The notes beneath the pieces are model-generated. The model was given only the letters and a program-made list of their open reading frames with translations, was not told the origin of the DNA and did not search any database. Below, in pieces: positions 28,561 to 38,628 of a DNA stretch of 64,000 nt. The stretch's first letter is position 1, and each line of letters starts with the position of its first letter. Origin of the DNA: Aureimonas sp. ME7 (GTDB lineage: Bacteria; Pseudomonadota; Alphaproteobacteria; Rhizobiales; Rhizobiaceae); NCBI RefSeq assembly GCF_903970965.1, contig NZ_CAJCKW010000002.1, forward strand, positions 372,001-436,000. Reading direction: 5' to 3'. The position numbers were made by a program, and so were the translations under genes.

Positions 28561-28776
28561 ATGACCATCGCTCGTCTCCCGACCGTCTCCTCGCCCTGCA
28601 TTTGCGTCTGCGTCATCGACGACGGCACGGGGCTTTGCGAGGGCTGCGGACGCACGCTCGGGGAGATCGTGAACTGGGGCGGAATGAGCGAGGAAGCCCG
28701 GCTCCAGGTGATGGCGGATCTCGGCAGAAGGGGATGGGCCGGGCCTTCGGCGAGCGTTTCGGAGGCTGTGGGCTGA
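28561..28776 (+). CDS. DUF1289 domain protein
   Basis: A 71-residue small protein with four closely spaced Cys residues (SPCICVCVIDDGTGLCEGCGRT) followed by EIVNWGGMSEEAR, the DUF1289 pattern, probably metal-binding. The ATG at 28561 is chosen; a TTG at 28510 would add 17 unconserved residues. It ends 1 bp before the aspartic protease gene, so the two are co-transcribed. Confidence 0.85.
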   Translation: MTIARLPTVSSPCICVCVIDDGTGLCEGCGRTLGEIVNWGGMSEEARLQVMADLGRRGWAGPSASVSEAVG

Positions 28777-28777
28777 C

Positions 28778-29479
28778 ATGCGCTCCAGTCGCGTCCTGAT
28801 CCTCCTCCTTGCCATCATCGCCGGCGCGATCCTGATGCTGACGATGGGCGGGGGCCATGTCCTCGGCCTCGAGGACAACGATTTCGCGTCTCTGGTCTAT
28901 ATCGGGCTGTGGGGAACGCTTGTCGGCTCCGGCCTTCTCCTCTCCGTTCGCGGGCGCTGGGGCGAAGCCTTGCGCAACGCCGTCATCTGGCTCGGCGCGT
29001 TCGCCGCCCTGATCGCCGCCTACGCTTTCGGGCCGGAGCTTCAACTGGCCGGTGACAGGATGATGGCGGTTCTCCTTCCCGGCCGCACCGTCACCTTGAG
29101 CCAGAACGGCGGGCAGGTTCTCGTCGCGCGGGGCGAAGGCAACCACTTCCATCTGAACGCCGAGGTGAACGGGCGCAGCATCCCGTTCCTCGTGGATACC
29201 GGCGCCAGCCTGATCGCCATCGACCGCGACACGGCGGCCGCGATCGGGCTCGATGTCGGAACACTCCGCTACACCGCGCAGATCCGCACCGCCAACGGCG
29301 ACACCGTAGCCGCGCCGGTGACGCTCGACAGCGTCCGCGTCGGAAACATCGAGCGCCGGCGCGTGGCCGCCGTCGTGACGCAGGGCAACGGGATCGGCGT
29401 CAATCTCCTCGGCATGAGCTTTCTCGGCACCCTGTCGTCGCTCGATTTTCGAGGGGACCGGCTGATTCTGACCGACTGA
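28778..29479 (+). CDS. TIGR02281-type retropepsin-like aspartic protease
   Basis: A 233-residue membrane-anchored protein. Three hydrophobic helices (about residues 5-23, 38-56 and 66-84) precede a clan AA aspartic protease domain with catalytic Asp140 in LVDTGASLIAID. A single DTG implies a homodimer, as in retropepsins. The C-terminal half holds NGDTVAAPVTLDSVRVGNI and NLLGMSFLGTLSSLDF, typical of the family. The active site is predicted to face the periplasm. Substrates are unknown. Confidence 0.88.
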   Translation: MRSSRVLILLLAIIAGAILMLTMGGGHVLGLEDNDFASLVYIGLWGTLVGSGLLLSVRGRWGEALRNAVIWLGAFAALIAAYAFGPELQLAGDRMMAVLLPGRTVTLSQNGGQVLVARGEGNHFHLNAEVNGRSIPFLVDTGASLIAIDRDTAAAIGLDVGTLRYTAQIRTANGDTVAAPVTLDSVRVGNIERRRVAAVVTQGNGIGVNLLGMSFLGTLSSLDFRGDRLILTD

Positions 29480-29503
29480 TTCGGCGCCGAGGACGTCCTT
29501 TCC

Positions 29504-30523
29504 TCAGGCCGCCACGGAAGCCGAAGGCTCGAACCGGATCTCGGCGAAGGCTTCGTGAATGAGATCGGGCGTCGCGCCCGGCCGAACCGCTCTCTCGGAC
29601 AGGAGCTGGCGCCAGCGCCGCGCGCCCGGAAGGCCGGCGAACAGACCGGTCATGTGGCGCGTCACCTGCGCGAGCTTTCCCCCGCGCTCGATATGCCGCT
29701 CGGCATAGGCGGCCATCGTCGCCATCAATCGGGGATAGTCGAAAGGCCGGGCCGCCGCGCCATGGATCAGCGGACCGACATGAACGAGATCGGACGGGTT
29801 CTGATAGGCCCCGCGCCCCATCATCACCCCGTCCACCCGACCGAGATGGCGCGCCGCTTGCTCCACCGTCGCGAGCCCGCCGTTCAGCCCGACGAACATA
29901 TCCGGCAGCCGCTCCTTCAGCCGATAGACGCGGTCGTAGTCGAGTGGAGGGATCTCCCGGTTCTCCTTCGGGCTGAGGCCCTGGAGCCACGCCTTTCGCG
30001 CGTGCACCCAGATCGCCGATACACCCGCACCGACGGCATGGTCGGCGAGGAGATCGAGCGCCGGGCCGGGGTCCTGATCGTCGACGCCGATTCGGCACTT
30101 CACCGTGACCGGGATCGAAACGGCCAGCCGCATGGCTTCGAGGCACCGCCCGACAAGGGTGGGATCGCGCATCAGACAGGCACCGAACGCTCCGGACTGG
30201 ACACGGTCGGAGGGACAGCCGACGTTCAGGTTGATCTCGTCGTAGCCGAAGACCTCTCCGGCAGCCGCCGCCTCGGCAAGCTTCCCCGGATCGGAGCCGC
30301 CGATCTGCAGCGCGACCGGATGCTCGGCCGGATCGAAGCCGAGCAGACGATCCTTATCGCCGTGCAGGATCGCATCCGCCACGACCATCTCAGTATAAAG
30401 GAGGGCGTGCGGGGCCAGCTGCCGGTGAAAGTACCGGCAGTGTCGGTCGGTCCAGTCGATCATGGGAGCGACCGCGAAGCGGATCGGCAGGTAGGTTCGC
30501 ATACGCTCTTTCGAGCCCGGCAT
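29504..30523 (-). CDS. dusA: tRNA-dihydrouridine synthase A
   Basis: A 339-residue FMN enzyme that reduces uridines in the tRNA D-loop. Motifs: FAVAPMIDWTDRHCRYFHR (~17-35), LLYTEMVVADAIL, LQIGGSDP, NLNVGCPSDRVQSGAFGACL with the catalytic Cys in FGACLM, VKCRIGVDD, and VHARKAWLQGLSPKENREIP, which is specific to DusA. ATG at 30523 is chosen because AGGTGGAG lies 4-5 nt upstream; a TTG at 30571 would add 16 residues. Confidence 0.94.
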   Translation of the reverse strand: MPGSKERMRTYLPIRFAVAPMIDWTDRHCRYFHRQLAPHALLYTEMVVADAILHGDKDRLLGFDPAEHPVALQIGGSDPGKLAEAAAAGEVFGYDEINLNVGCPSDRVQSGAFGACLMRDPTLVGRCLEAMRLAVSIPVTVKCRIGVDDQDPGPALDLLADHAVGAGVSAIWVHARKAWLQGLSPKENREIPPLDYDRVYRLKERLPDMFVGLNGGLATVEQAARHLGRVDGVMMGRGAYQNPSDLVHVGPLIHGAAARPFDYPRLMATMAAYAERHIERGGKLAQVTRHMTGLFAGLPGARRWRQLLSERAVRPGATPDLIHEAFAEIRFEPSASVAA

Positions 30524-30635
30524 GGGGCTCCACCTTTCGGTTGCGGATGTTGGAACGGCTTCGCTTTGCAAAACGGGGAGGATTGCCTATAGGTTCGCCG
30601 CTTGAACGATCGGACAGATTTACGAGGAAGCTCCC

Positions 30636-30917
30636 TTGTCTTCAACCTTCGACCGGGTAGCGGACATCATCGCTGAAACCAGCGAGATCGACCGCGACCA
30701 GATCACCCCCGAAAGCCACACGATCGACGATCTGGGCATCGATTCCCTCGACTTCCTCGACATCGTGTTCGCGATCGACAAGGAATTCGGCATCAAGATC
30801 CCGCTGGAAAAGTGGACCCAGCGCGTCAACGAGGGCGAGGCCAACACGGAGGAATACTTCGTGATGAAGAACCTGTGCGCCAAGATCGACGAGCTGCGGG
30901 CCGCCAAGGCGGTCTGA
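30636..30917 (+). CDS. acpXL: Acyl carrier protein AcpXL for very-long-chain lipid A acylation
   Basis: A 93-residue specialised ACP that carries the 27-hydroxyoctacosanoate-type chain of rhizobial lipid A. The phosphopantetheine site is Ser37 in [14 protein letters not shown]. The sequence [19 protein letters not shown] is typical of AcpXL and unlike housekeeping AcpP. The start is TTG at 30636 with GAGGAAG 6 nt upstream. It is the first gene of the acpXL-fabF2-fabF1-adh-lpxXL cluster. Confidence 0.95.
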   Translation: MSSTFDRVADIIAETSEIDRDQITPESHTIDDLGIDSLDFLDIVFAIDKEFGIKIPLEKWTQRVNEGEANTEEYFVMKNLCAKIDELRAAKAV

Positions 30918-30993
30918 GGACGCTCGTCGTCGTTTCGTGATTCCCCGCGGGCGTCCCTGACGCCCGCGTCTTTGATTTCGGCGGGACCCCAAG

Positions 30994-32199
30994 ATGGACC
31001 AGAACGCGCGCGATGTGCTGATCACCGGTGTCGGCCTCGTTTCTTCGCTCGGCGAAGGCGTCGAGGCTCATCTTGCCCGGCTGACCGCGCCGACGGGCCT
31101 TCAGCCGGCGATCGAAGGCTCGGCCTTCGCCCCCTACTTCGTGCATCCGCTGCCGGCGGTGGACTGGAGCCAGCAGATCCCCAAGAAAGGCGATCAGCGG
31201 CAGATGGAAACCTGGCAGAAGCTCGGCGTCTACGCGGCGGGCCTGGCGCTTCAGGACGCCAAGGTCGAACCCGACGAGGCGACGCGGGCCCGGGTCGACA
31301 TGATCGTGGCGGCCGGCGGCGGGGAGCGCGATCCGGACGTCGATGCCCTCGTGATGGCCAGGACGCGCGGCGCGAACGATCCGCAGCCTTTGATGAACGA
31401 GCTTCTGTCGAGCGAGCTTCGCCCGACGCTGTTTCTCGCGCAGCTGTCCAACCTTCTCGCCGGCAACATCTCGATCGTCCATAAGGTGACCGGCTCTTCG
31501 CGCACCTTCATGGGCGAGGAAAGCGCCGGGATTTCGGCCATCCAGGTCGCCTCGGCCCGCATTCGTGCCGGCCAGAGCCGAATCTGCCTCGTCGGCGGTG
31601 CCTTCTCGGCCGAGCGCCGGGATCTTCTCCTGAACTACGAGCTCGGCGGCTTCCTGTCGCGGGACGAATGGCGGCCGGTTCCCGCTCGCGACGGAGCCTC
31701 GGCGGGGTTTGCACCGGGCAGCGTCGGGGCGTTCCTCGTCCTGGAGGATGCGGACCATGCGGCCGAGCGAGGGGCGGTTGCCTATGGTCGGCTCCGCTTC
31801 GTGGCAGGCGATCGAGGCTCTCGTGAGCCGGCACGTTTCGAGGAGCGCTTCGGGCAACTTCTGGACGAAAGCGGCTTGGGCGACGACGACCTCCTGATCC
31901 TATCGGGCGCGACGGGCATCGATCCGATCACCGACGCCGAACTGGGTCTCCTGGCGAAGCGCTTTCCGAACGCAGCACTGCGCACGGTCGGCAGCGCCTT
32001 CGGCCACGGCATGGAGGCGCAGTTTCCGACCGGCGTGGCGGCCGCCGCCATGTTGCTTTCGGCCGGGCGCCTCCCCGCCCCCGCATCCGGCGGCGAGGAG
32101 CGGCCGGCAGGCTTCGCCCCGCGCCGCGCGTTGGTGACCGGTGTCGGCCACGTGCGCGGCGAAGGCGTCTGCGTCGTAGAGGCGATCGAGCCGCGCTGA
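30994..32199 (+). CDS. fabF2XL: Degenerate beta-ketoacyl-ACP synthase (FabF2 XL), chain-length-factor-like
   Basis: A 401-residue thiolase-fold protein homologous to KAS II. Aligning by eye with the FabF1 product next door, the catalytic Cys (TACASG) corresponds to Glu176 in GEESAG, the first His (NAHGTST) to Gly305 in LSGATGID, and the catalytic Lys (NKSMIGH) to Gly333; only the last His (His338 in FGHGMEA) remains. It therefore cannot condense alone and probably forms a heterodimer with FabF1, as KS-beta/chain length factors do in type II polyketide synthases. It lies 76 bp after acpXL; no fabZ-type dehydratase gene is in the gap. Confidence 0.88.
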   Translation: MDQNARDVLITGVGLVSSLGEGVEAHLARLTAPTGLQPAIEGSAFAPYFVHPLPAVDWSQQIPKKGDQRQMETWQKLGVYAAGLALQDAKVEPDEATRARVDMIVAAGGGERDPDVDALVMARTRGANDPQPLMNELLSSELRPTLFLAQLSNLLAGNISIVHKVTGSSRTFMGEESAGISAIQVASARIRAGQSRICLVGGAFSAERRDLLLNYELGGFLSRDEWRPVPARDGASAGFAPGSVGAFLVLEDADHAAERGAVAYGRLRFVAGDRGSREPARFEERFGQLLDESGLGDDDLLILSGATGIDPITDAELGLLAKRFPNAALRTVGSAFGHGMEAQFPTGVAAAAMLLSAGRLPAPASGGEERPAGFAPRRALVTGVGHVRGEGVCVVEAIEPR

Positions 32200-32244
32200 A
32201 CGGCGGCTAAGCATGGGACAGGCCGGATCGCCGGCCGAGTACGG

Positions 32245-33540
<1,296 letters not shown>

Positions 33541-33562
33541 ACCGCCTGACGAAGGAAACCCC

Positions 33563-34606
33563 ATGCGAGCCCTGCAACTTGTCGCCGACCGCGACCTGAG
33601 GCGTGTCGATATCGCGGAGCCGGGCGAGCCGGGTCCGGGCGAGGTCACGGTCCGGATCCAGGTCGTCGCGCTCAATCACATCGACGTCTGGGGTTGGCGC
33701 GGAATGGCGTTCGCCAAGCGCAAGCTGCCGCTGACGATCGGCGCCGAAGCGTCCGGCATCGTCGAAGCGCTGGGCTCGGGCACGTCCGGCCTCGTGCCGG
33801 GGCAGCTCGTCTCGATCTACGGCGCGCGCACTTGCGGGCTTTGCCGGGCCTGCAGCGAGGGTCGCGACAATCTCTGCGAACACGTATCGGGCGTCCACGG
33901 CTTCCATCTCGACGGCTTCGCGCAGGAGCGCATCAATCTTCCCGCCCGCCTTCTCGTGCCCGCCCCTCCCGGCTGCGATGCGGTGGGCGCGGCGCTCGCA
34001 CCCGTCACTTTCGGCACGGTCGAGCACATGCTGTTCGACAACGCCAAGCTGGAGCCGGGCGAGACGATCCTCGTGCATGCCGGCGGCTCGGGCATCGGCA
34101 CGGCGGCGATCCAGCTCGCCAAGCGCCAGGGCGCGACCGTCATCACCACCGTCGGCTCGGACGACAAGATCGAGCCCGCCAAGGCGCTCGGCGCCGATCA
34201 TGTCATCAACTACCGCTCCGACCGGTTCGAAGGTGTCGTGCGCAAGCTGACGAAGAAGCGGGGTGTCGACGTCGTCTTCGAGCATGTGGGCGCCGACACG
34301 TTCGCCGGCTCCATGCTGTGTCTCAAGCGCGGCGGGCGGCTGGTGACATGCGGCTCGACGTCGGGCGTGTCGACGGAGGTCAACCTGATGATGCTGTTCC
34401 AGCAGCAGCTGAAGCTCATCGGCTCCTTCGGCTGCCGCATGGAGAACATGGCCGACGCCATGCAGAAGATGGCGCGCGGGTTGGTCAAGCCGGTGATCGA
34501 CACCGAGGTCGGCTTCGACGACATCGCGATCGCGCTGGAGCGCATGGAAGGCCGCCGCGTCTTCGGCAAGATCATCCTGCACGTGGACGACGCATCAGCG
34601 GCATGA
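33563..34606 (+). CDS. adhXL: Zinc-type alcohol dehydrogenase family protein of the XL cluster
   Basis: A 347-residue MDR superfamily oxidoreductase with a GroES-like N-terminal domain, the structural zinc lobe CGLCRACSEGRDNLC (~residues 91-105) and the nucleotide-binding HAGGSGIGTAAIQLAKRQG. The conserved position between fabF1 and lpxXL suggests it supplies reductase activity in very-long-chain synthesis, possibly as an enoyl-ACP reductase; this is inference. The ATG has GAAGGAAA upstream, and the stop overlaps lpxXL as ATGA. Confidence 0.9.
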   Translation: MRALQLVADRDLRRVDIAEPGEPGPGEVTVRIQVVALNHIDVWGWRGMAFAKRKLPLTIGAEASGIVEALGSGTSGLVPGQLVSIYGARTCGLCRACSEGRDNLCEHVSGVHGFHLDGFAQERINLPARLLVPAPPGCDAVGAALAPVTFGTVEHMLFDNAKLEPGETILVHAGGSGIGTAAIQLAKRQGATVITTVGSDDKIEPAKALGADHVINYRSDRFEGVVRKLTKKRGVDVVFEHVGADTFAGSMLCLKRGGRLVTCGSTSGVSTEVNLMMLFQQQLKLIGSFGCRMENMADAMQKMARGLVKPVIDTEVGFDDIAIALERMEGRRVFGKIILHVDDASAA

Positions 34607-35523
34607 AGCGGGGACTGGCGAAGCTTTGGAAGCAGCAGCGGCAGCTGCGCGATTGGCTGATCGCGCGGGCGCTCTTCACGCTGCTCGGCGTGCTTCGCCG
34701 CTTTCCCGCGCAAACCGGCCTTCGCATCGCCGATCGGCTCGCCCGCTGGATCGGACCGTGGACCTCGCGTCACCAGCTGGCGAAGGACAACCTTCGCCAA
34801 GCCTTTCCCGAGCGGGACGAAGCCTGGATCGAGGATCTTGCCCGGCGCAATTGGGGCCAGATGGGTCGCATCGCGGCCGAATACGTCTTCCTCGACGAGA
34901 TCTTCGACTTCGACCCAGACCGACAGACCGGCGAGGGGCTGATCGAGGTCGAAGGTATGGACACCTTCCTGGCTTTGCGCGACAACCCGAAGCCGATCGT
35001 CTTCTTCACCGCGCATCTCGGCTGTTTCGAGCTCCTGCCGATCTGCGCGGCGACGTTCGACCTGCACTTGACCGCCCTCTTCCGCCAGCCCAACAACCGC
35101 TATATCGCCCGCGAAGTCCTGTCGGCCCGCAAGACCAAGGGCGGCCATCTCGTGCCGTCAAAGGCGGGCGCCGCCTGGGCGCTGGCCGGCACGCTGGAGG
35201 GCGGCGGCAATGTCGGCATGCTGGTGGACCAGAAGTTCAAGCGCGGCGAGCTGACGACCTTCTTCGGGCGTCCCTGCCGGACGAACCCGCTCCTTCCCAA
35301 GCTCGCGCGCCAGTTCGACTGCGACGTCCATCCCGCGCGCTGCATCCGGCTGCCCGATGGGCGCTACCGCCTGTCACTGGAGCCGAAGCTCGAACTGCCT
35401 CGCACGCCGACCGGCGAGATCGACGTTCGGGCGAGTTGCCAGAAGCTCAACGATGTCGTGGAAGCCTGGGTGCGCGAGACACCGGAACAATGGATGTGGT
35501 TCCACCGCCGCTGGCAGATCTAG
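34603..35523 (+). CDS. lpxXL: Lipid A very-long-chain acyltransferase LpxXL
   Basis: A 306-residue inner-membrane acyltransferase of the LpxL/LpxM (LABLAT) family that transfers the C28 chain from AcpXL to lipid A. The HX4E catalytic motif is His138 to Glu143 (FFTAHLGCFELLP), followed by ALFRQPNNRYI and GMLVDQKFKRGELTTFFGRPC. The start overlaps the adh stop. The C-terminal ETPEQWMWFHRRWQ is the usual family ending. It is the last gene of the cluster. Confidence 0.94.
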   Translation: MKRGLAKLWKQQRQLRDWLIARALFTLLGVLRRFPAQTGLRIADRLARWIGPWTSRHQLAKDNLRQAFPERDEAWIEDLARRNWGQMGRIAAEYVFLDEIFDFDPDRQTGEGLIEVEGMDTFLALRDNPKPIVFFTAHLGCFELLPICAATFDLHLTALFRQPNNRYIAREVLSARKTKGGHLVPSKAGAAWALAGTLEGGGNVGMLVDQKFKRGELTTFFGRPCRTNPLLPKLARQFDCDVHPARCIRLPDGRYRLSLEPKLELPRTPTGEIDVRASCQKLNDVVEAWVRETPEQWMWFHRRWQI

Positions 35524-35626
35524 GCTTACCGTCGCGGCTTTCGGACGATCTCGCGCCGACGCTCATGCAGCCATACCTTTCTTAACCTTCGGGTTCTATC
35601 GTGCCACGGCGTAAAGCAGTGGTGCG

Positions 35627-37606
35627 ATGATCCAATTCCTCAAACGATACTCGGCCACCTCGGCCGGAGCCGGGGCTGTGGTTTTGACACTGCTGGCCGC
35701 CGGGCTGCATCTCAGCCAGCTATCGGTCTCGCATCTTCTCTCCGCCACGACCTTGGAGCGTGGCGAGAGCTTCGCGCACTATCTCGTGGAAACCGAGGGG
35801 GCATTGGCGGCGCTGGTCACCGGCCTGTCGCGGAACCCGGATATCGAGAACCAGATCCGGGATGTGGCCGATGCCTCCGGCATCGCCAACTTCTCGATCT
35901 TCGACGCCATGGGCCGCCCCGTCTTCTCGCCGCGCTCGGCGAGCCACGCCTGGCTCCTGCGCGAACGGCCCGGCGGCATCGCGGGGCTTGATCAACTCGC
36001 CGAAGCCGCTGTTTCGCGGCCCGGCACATGGCAGGAGGTCGCCGAGGACGAGAGCGGGCGAGCGACCTTCATCCGGCCTTTCGATCATAATGGAACGCGG
36101 CTGGGGTTCATCGCCGTGACGCCCGACGTCACGTTTCTTCAGTCGCGATACGCCCACATCGTCCGCATGATGATGCTCGGCCTCGTCAGCGTACTGGTTC
36201 TGTCCACCGGCATCCCCCTTCTGATCTACATGCGCAGGAAGCGCCGCATCGAGCAGGCCGACGAGCGCATCCGCTTCCTCGCCAACCACGATACGCTGAC
36301 CAGCCTTCTCAACCGCAAGCGCCTAGAAGAGGAAACCAATCGGATCCTCGCCACCTCTCGCGCCACGCGCGAGCGGCTGGCGCTTTGGGCCTTCGACGTC
36401 GAGGGAATGGCCGACATCAACAACAATATCGGGCAGGCCAATGGTGACGAGGTTCTGCGAACGGTCGCCGCAAGACTTCTGAAGGTGGTGGATCGGAGCG
36501 ACCTTGCCGCACGATTAGGGGCCGACGATTTCGTGGTGATCCAGCGGCGCGCCGAAGAGCGCGATGCGATCGAGGCCTTGGCCAAGCGCATCGTGCATGA
36601 AGTCGAAGCCCCGATCGAGATCGAGGCGCACACGATCACCCCTCGCCTTTGTATCGGCGTCGCCGTGGTGCCCGACCATGGACGCACCTATGGCGACCTT
36701 TATCGCCACGCCGAACTGGCGTTGACGGTGCACAAAAGCTCCAGGCACGGTCAGTTCATCCTGTTCGAACCGTCCATGGACGAGGAAGCCAACGAACGCC
36801 GTCGCATCGAGCGACGGATTCGCGAGGCGCTGGACGGGAACGAGTTCGAACTCTTCTATCAGCCGATCGTCGACGCGCGCGATCGAGGCCTCCTCGGCTT
36901 CGAAAGCCTGCTGCGCCTACCCGACGGCGAAGGCGGCTACATCCCGCCTTCGATGTTCATTCCGATCGCCGAGGCGCGCGGCTACATCAAGGCGATCGGC
37001 ACTTGGGTGCTGTATGAGGCGGCTCGCCAGATCGCGCTGTGGCCGGAGGAGCTGTTCATATCCGTCAACCTGTCGGCGGTGCAGTTCCGGGACGGCGATC
37101 TCGTCGCGATCGTGGGCAAGGCGCTCGCGCAGGCGGGCATCGCAGGATCGCGGCTGGAGCTCGAGGTCGTGGAAAGCCTCCTTCTCGAACGATCGGATGC
37201 GATCATCGACCAGTTGCAGGCGCTCAAGTCGCTCGGCGTATCGATCGCGATGGACGACTTCGGCACCGGTTACTCCTCGCTCGGCTATCTCTGGCGTTTT
37301 CCCTTCGACAAGCTGAAGATCGACCAGTCCTTCATGGTGGCCTTCGACCAGGGCGAGGCCAACGTGCGCCAGATCATCGAGGCCATCGTCAGCCTCGGTC
37401 ACCACATGAAGCTGAAGGTGGTGACGGAAGGCATCGAAACGCCCGCGCAGGCCGATATGCTGCGGGAGATCGGCTGCGACCAGTTGCAGGGCTACTTCTT
37501 CGGCAGGCCGCAGCCGGCCGAGCGCGTTGCGCAAGAGGCGCTGTCGGATTGGATGCGGACACGGCTCGACACCGCTCAATCTGCTCCGGCACGCTACGGG
37601 ACCTGA
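35627..37606 (+). CDS. Membrane GGDEF/EAL protein, likely c-di-GMP phosphodiesterase
   Basis: A 659-residue protein with helices near residues 12-34 and 180-202 enclosing a periplasmic sensor region, a GGDEF domain (~215-380) and an EAL domain (~390-645). The GGDEF signature reads GADDF (298-302), so cyclase activity is doubtful. The EAL signature reads ESLLR with Glu426; NLSAVQF, VVES, MDDFGTGYSSL, KLKIDQSF, TEGIET and QGYFFGRP are retained, so hydrolysis of c-di-GMP is plausible. The degenerate GGDEF domain may act as a GTP sensor (inference). Confidence 0.9.
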   Translation: MIQFLKRYSATSAGAGAVVLTLLAAGLHLSQLSVSHLLSATTLERGESFAHYLVETEGALAALVTGLSRNPDIENQIRDVADASGIANFSIFDAMGRPVFSPRSASHAWLLRERPGGIAGLDQLAEAAVSRPGTWQEVAEDESGRATFIRPFDHNGTRLGFIAVTPDVTFLQSRYAHIVRMMMLGLVSVLVLSTGIPLLIYMRRKRRIEQADERIRFLANHDTLTSLLNRKRLEEETNRILATSRATRERLALWAFDVEGMADINNNIGQANGDEVLRTVAARLLKVVDRSDLAARLGADDFVVIQRRAEERDAIEALAKRIVHEVEAPIEIEAHTITPRLCIGVAVVPDHGRTYGDLYRHAELALTVHKSSRHGQFILFEPSMDEEANERRRIERRIREALDGNEFELFYQPIVDARDRGLLGFESLLRLPDGEGGYIPPSMFIPIAEARGYIKAIGTWVLYEAARQIALWPEELFISVNLSAVQFRDGDLVAIVGKALAQAGIAGSRLELEVVESLLLERSDAIIDQLQALKSLGVSIAMDDFGTGYSSLGYLWRFPFDKLKIDQSFMVAFDQGEANVRQIIEAIVSLGHHMKLKVVTEGIETPAQADMLREIGCDQLQGYFFGRPQPAERVAQEALSDWMRTRLDTAQSAPARYGT

Positions 37607-37693
37607 TGATCCACCGTCGCACGCGCAGAGGATTGCGCTGAACTATGGTGAACGATTTACTAATTTATACTTGATATTTATTTTGGACTAAAC

Positions 37694-37718
37694 CGAACCA
37701 ATACACGAAGCGACCGTT
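37694..37718 (+). promoter_or_regulatory. Weak EcfG-type promoter candidate upstream of the receiver gene
   Basis: CGAAC at 37694-37698, then 16 bp, then CGTT at 37715-37718. The alphaproteobacterial EcfG consensus is GGAAC-N16/17-CGTT, so this has one mismatch in the -35 element. It sits 24 bp before the receiver ATG, inside an AT-rich stretch (37647-37700). Confidence 0.3.
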
Positions 37719-37742
37719 CTTGGTGAAACGGGGGTTTCGGAC

Positions 37743-38072
37743 ATGCGTATCCTGATACTGGAAGACGAGCCGTTGATCGCGATGGATCTGGAGGACATCG
37801 TCACCGATGCGGTGGCGGCGGACTGCGTCTGGGCGAAGGATCTGCGGGACGGGATGCGCAGGGTCACGGAAGGGATCGATTTCGCCCTTCTCGACTTCGA
37901 TCTGGGCGGTGACAACTCGCTACCGGTCGCATCGTATCTACGCGCCCACGACATTCCATTCTGCTTCGTGTCGTCCAGCCTTTCGAAGCTTCCTCCGCAG
38001 TTTCACAACGTGCCCAGCGTTTCGAAGCCTTTCCGCCCGGCCGATATCCTGCGCGCCATTCCGAGCACGTGA
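37743..38072 (+). CDS. Single-domain response regulator (receiver only)
   Basis: A 109-residue CheY-like receiver. The acidic pair is Glu7-Asp8 (ILEDEP), the phosphoacceptor Asp51 (LLDFDLGG), the switch Ser in FVSSS (~77-79) and the conserved Lys95 in SKPFRP. There is no output domain, so it would act by protein contact or phosphate transfer. It is somewhat short. No kinase is adjacent; the membrane kinase at 27001 is 9 kb away. A possible stress promoter precedes it. Confidence 0.87.
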   Translation: MRILILEDEPLIAMDLEDIVTDAVAADCVWAKDLRDGMRRVTEGIDFALLDFDLGGDNSLPVASYLRAHDIPFCFVSSSLSKLPPQFHNVPSVSKPFRPADILRAIPST

Positions 38073-38217
38073 AGACCACGAGGCGACCGCTAGGAGGTCG
38101 CTCGCTCGGACAAATCCGCCGATCTCGATGATGTCCGCAGACAGAAACGACAAACGGGCCGGCATGGCCGACCCGTTGGACAAACTCGTGTACGCCGACC
38201 GTGGCCGGCGATCGCCC

Positions 38218-38364
38218 TCAGCGAGCGACGTCTTTGACGGCCGCGCCGGTCGCATCGACGGTGTTGCCCACGTCGCGTCCAACGCCACGAACGGTATTGG
38301 CACAGCCAGACACCGCCATGACGGCGGCGAGCGTTGCGGCGACGACGGAAATGCGACGGATCAT
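38218..38364 (-). CDS. Entericidin A/B family lipoprotein
   Basis: A 48-residue lipoprotein with a signal peptide, lipobox AVSGC (Cys21), and the entericidin-type mature part NTVRGVGRDVGNTVDATG. Entericidins are small stress-induced lipoproteins linked to a toxin-antidote pair in E. coli; in alphaproteobacteria they are often general-stress genes. The ATG at 38364 has GAGGAG 7 nt upstream and a near-consensus EcfG promoter 36 bp further up. Too short for the usual gene-length cut-offs but well supported. Confidence 0.9.
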   Translation of the reverse strand: MIRRISVVAATLAAVMAVSGCANTVRGVGRDVGNTVDATGAAVKDVAR

Positions 38365-38399
38365 GACCAAACTCCTCAGGGTCCCGATTGCGGCAGGAT

Positions 38400-38424
38400 A
38401 ACGGCAGCGCCACAACTTGGTTCC
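38400..38424 (-). promoter_or_regulatory. EcfG (general stress sigma factor) promoter of the entericidin gene
   Basis: On the minus strand GGAAC (38424-38420), a 16-bp spacer and CGTT (38403-38400) match the published EcfG consensus exactly. The -10 element lies 35 bp before the entericidin ATG. Confidence 0.75.
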
Positions 38425-38628
38425 ATTTTGTCGCGGACGAAATGCGGCTCTGGCGATCTGAAATCGCGCGCGCCCACCTCGGCGGGAGGAATTTTGCCGA
38501 TCACTGCGCATTTGTCGGACTGTTGAAGTTCGATTGCTTCCCCTGATGGGGTCGAAGGCTTATGTCTGGCCAGGGGCGAACCGATGTGCCGGAGGATGCG
38601 GCTTGCGGATCGGACGGAAGGAGACGGA

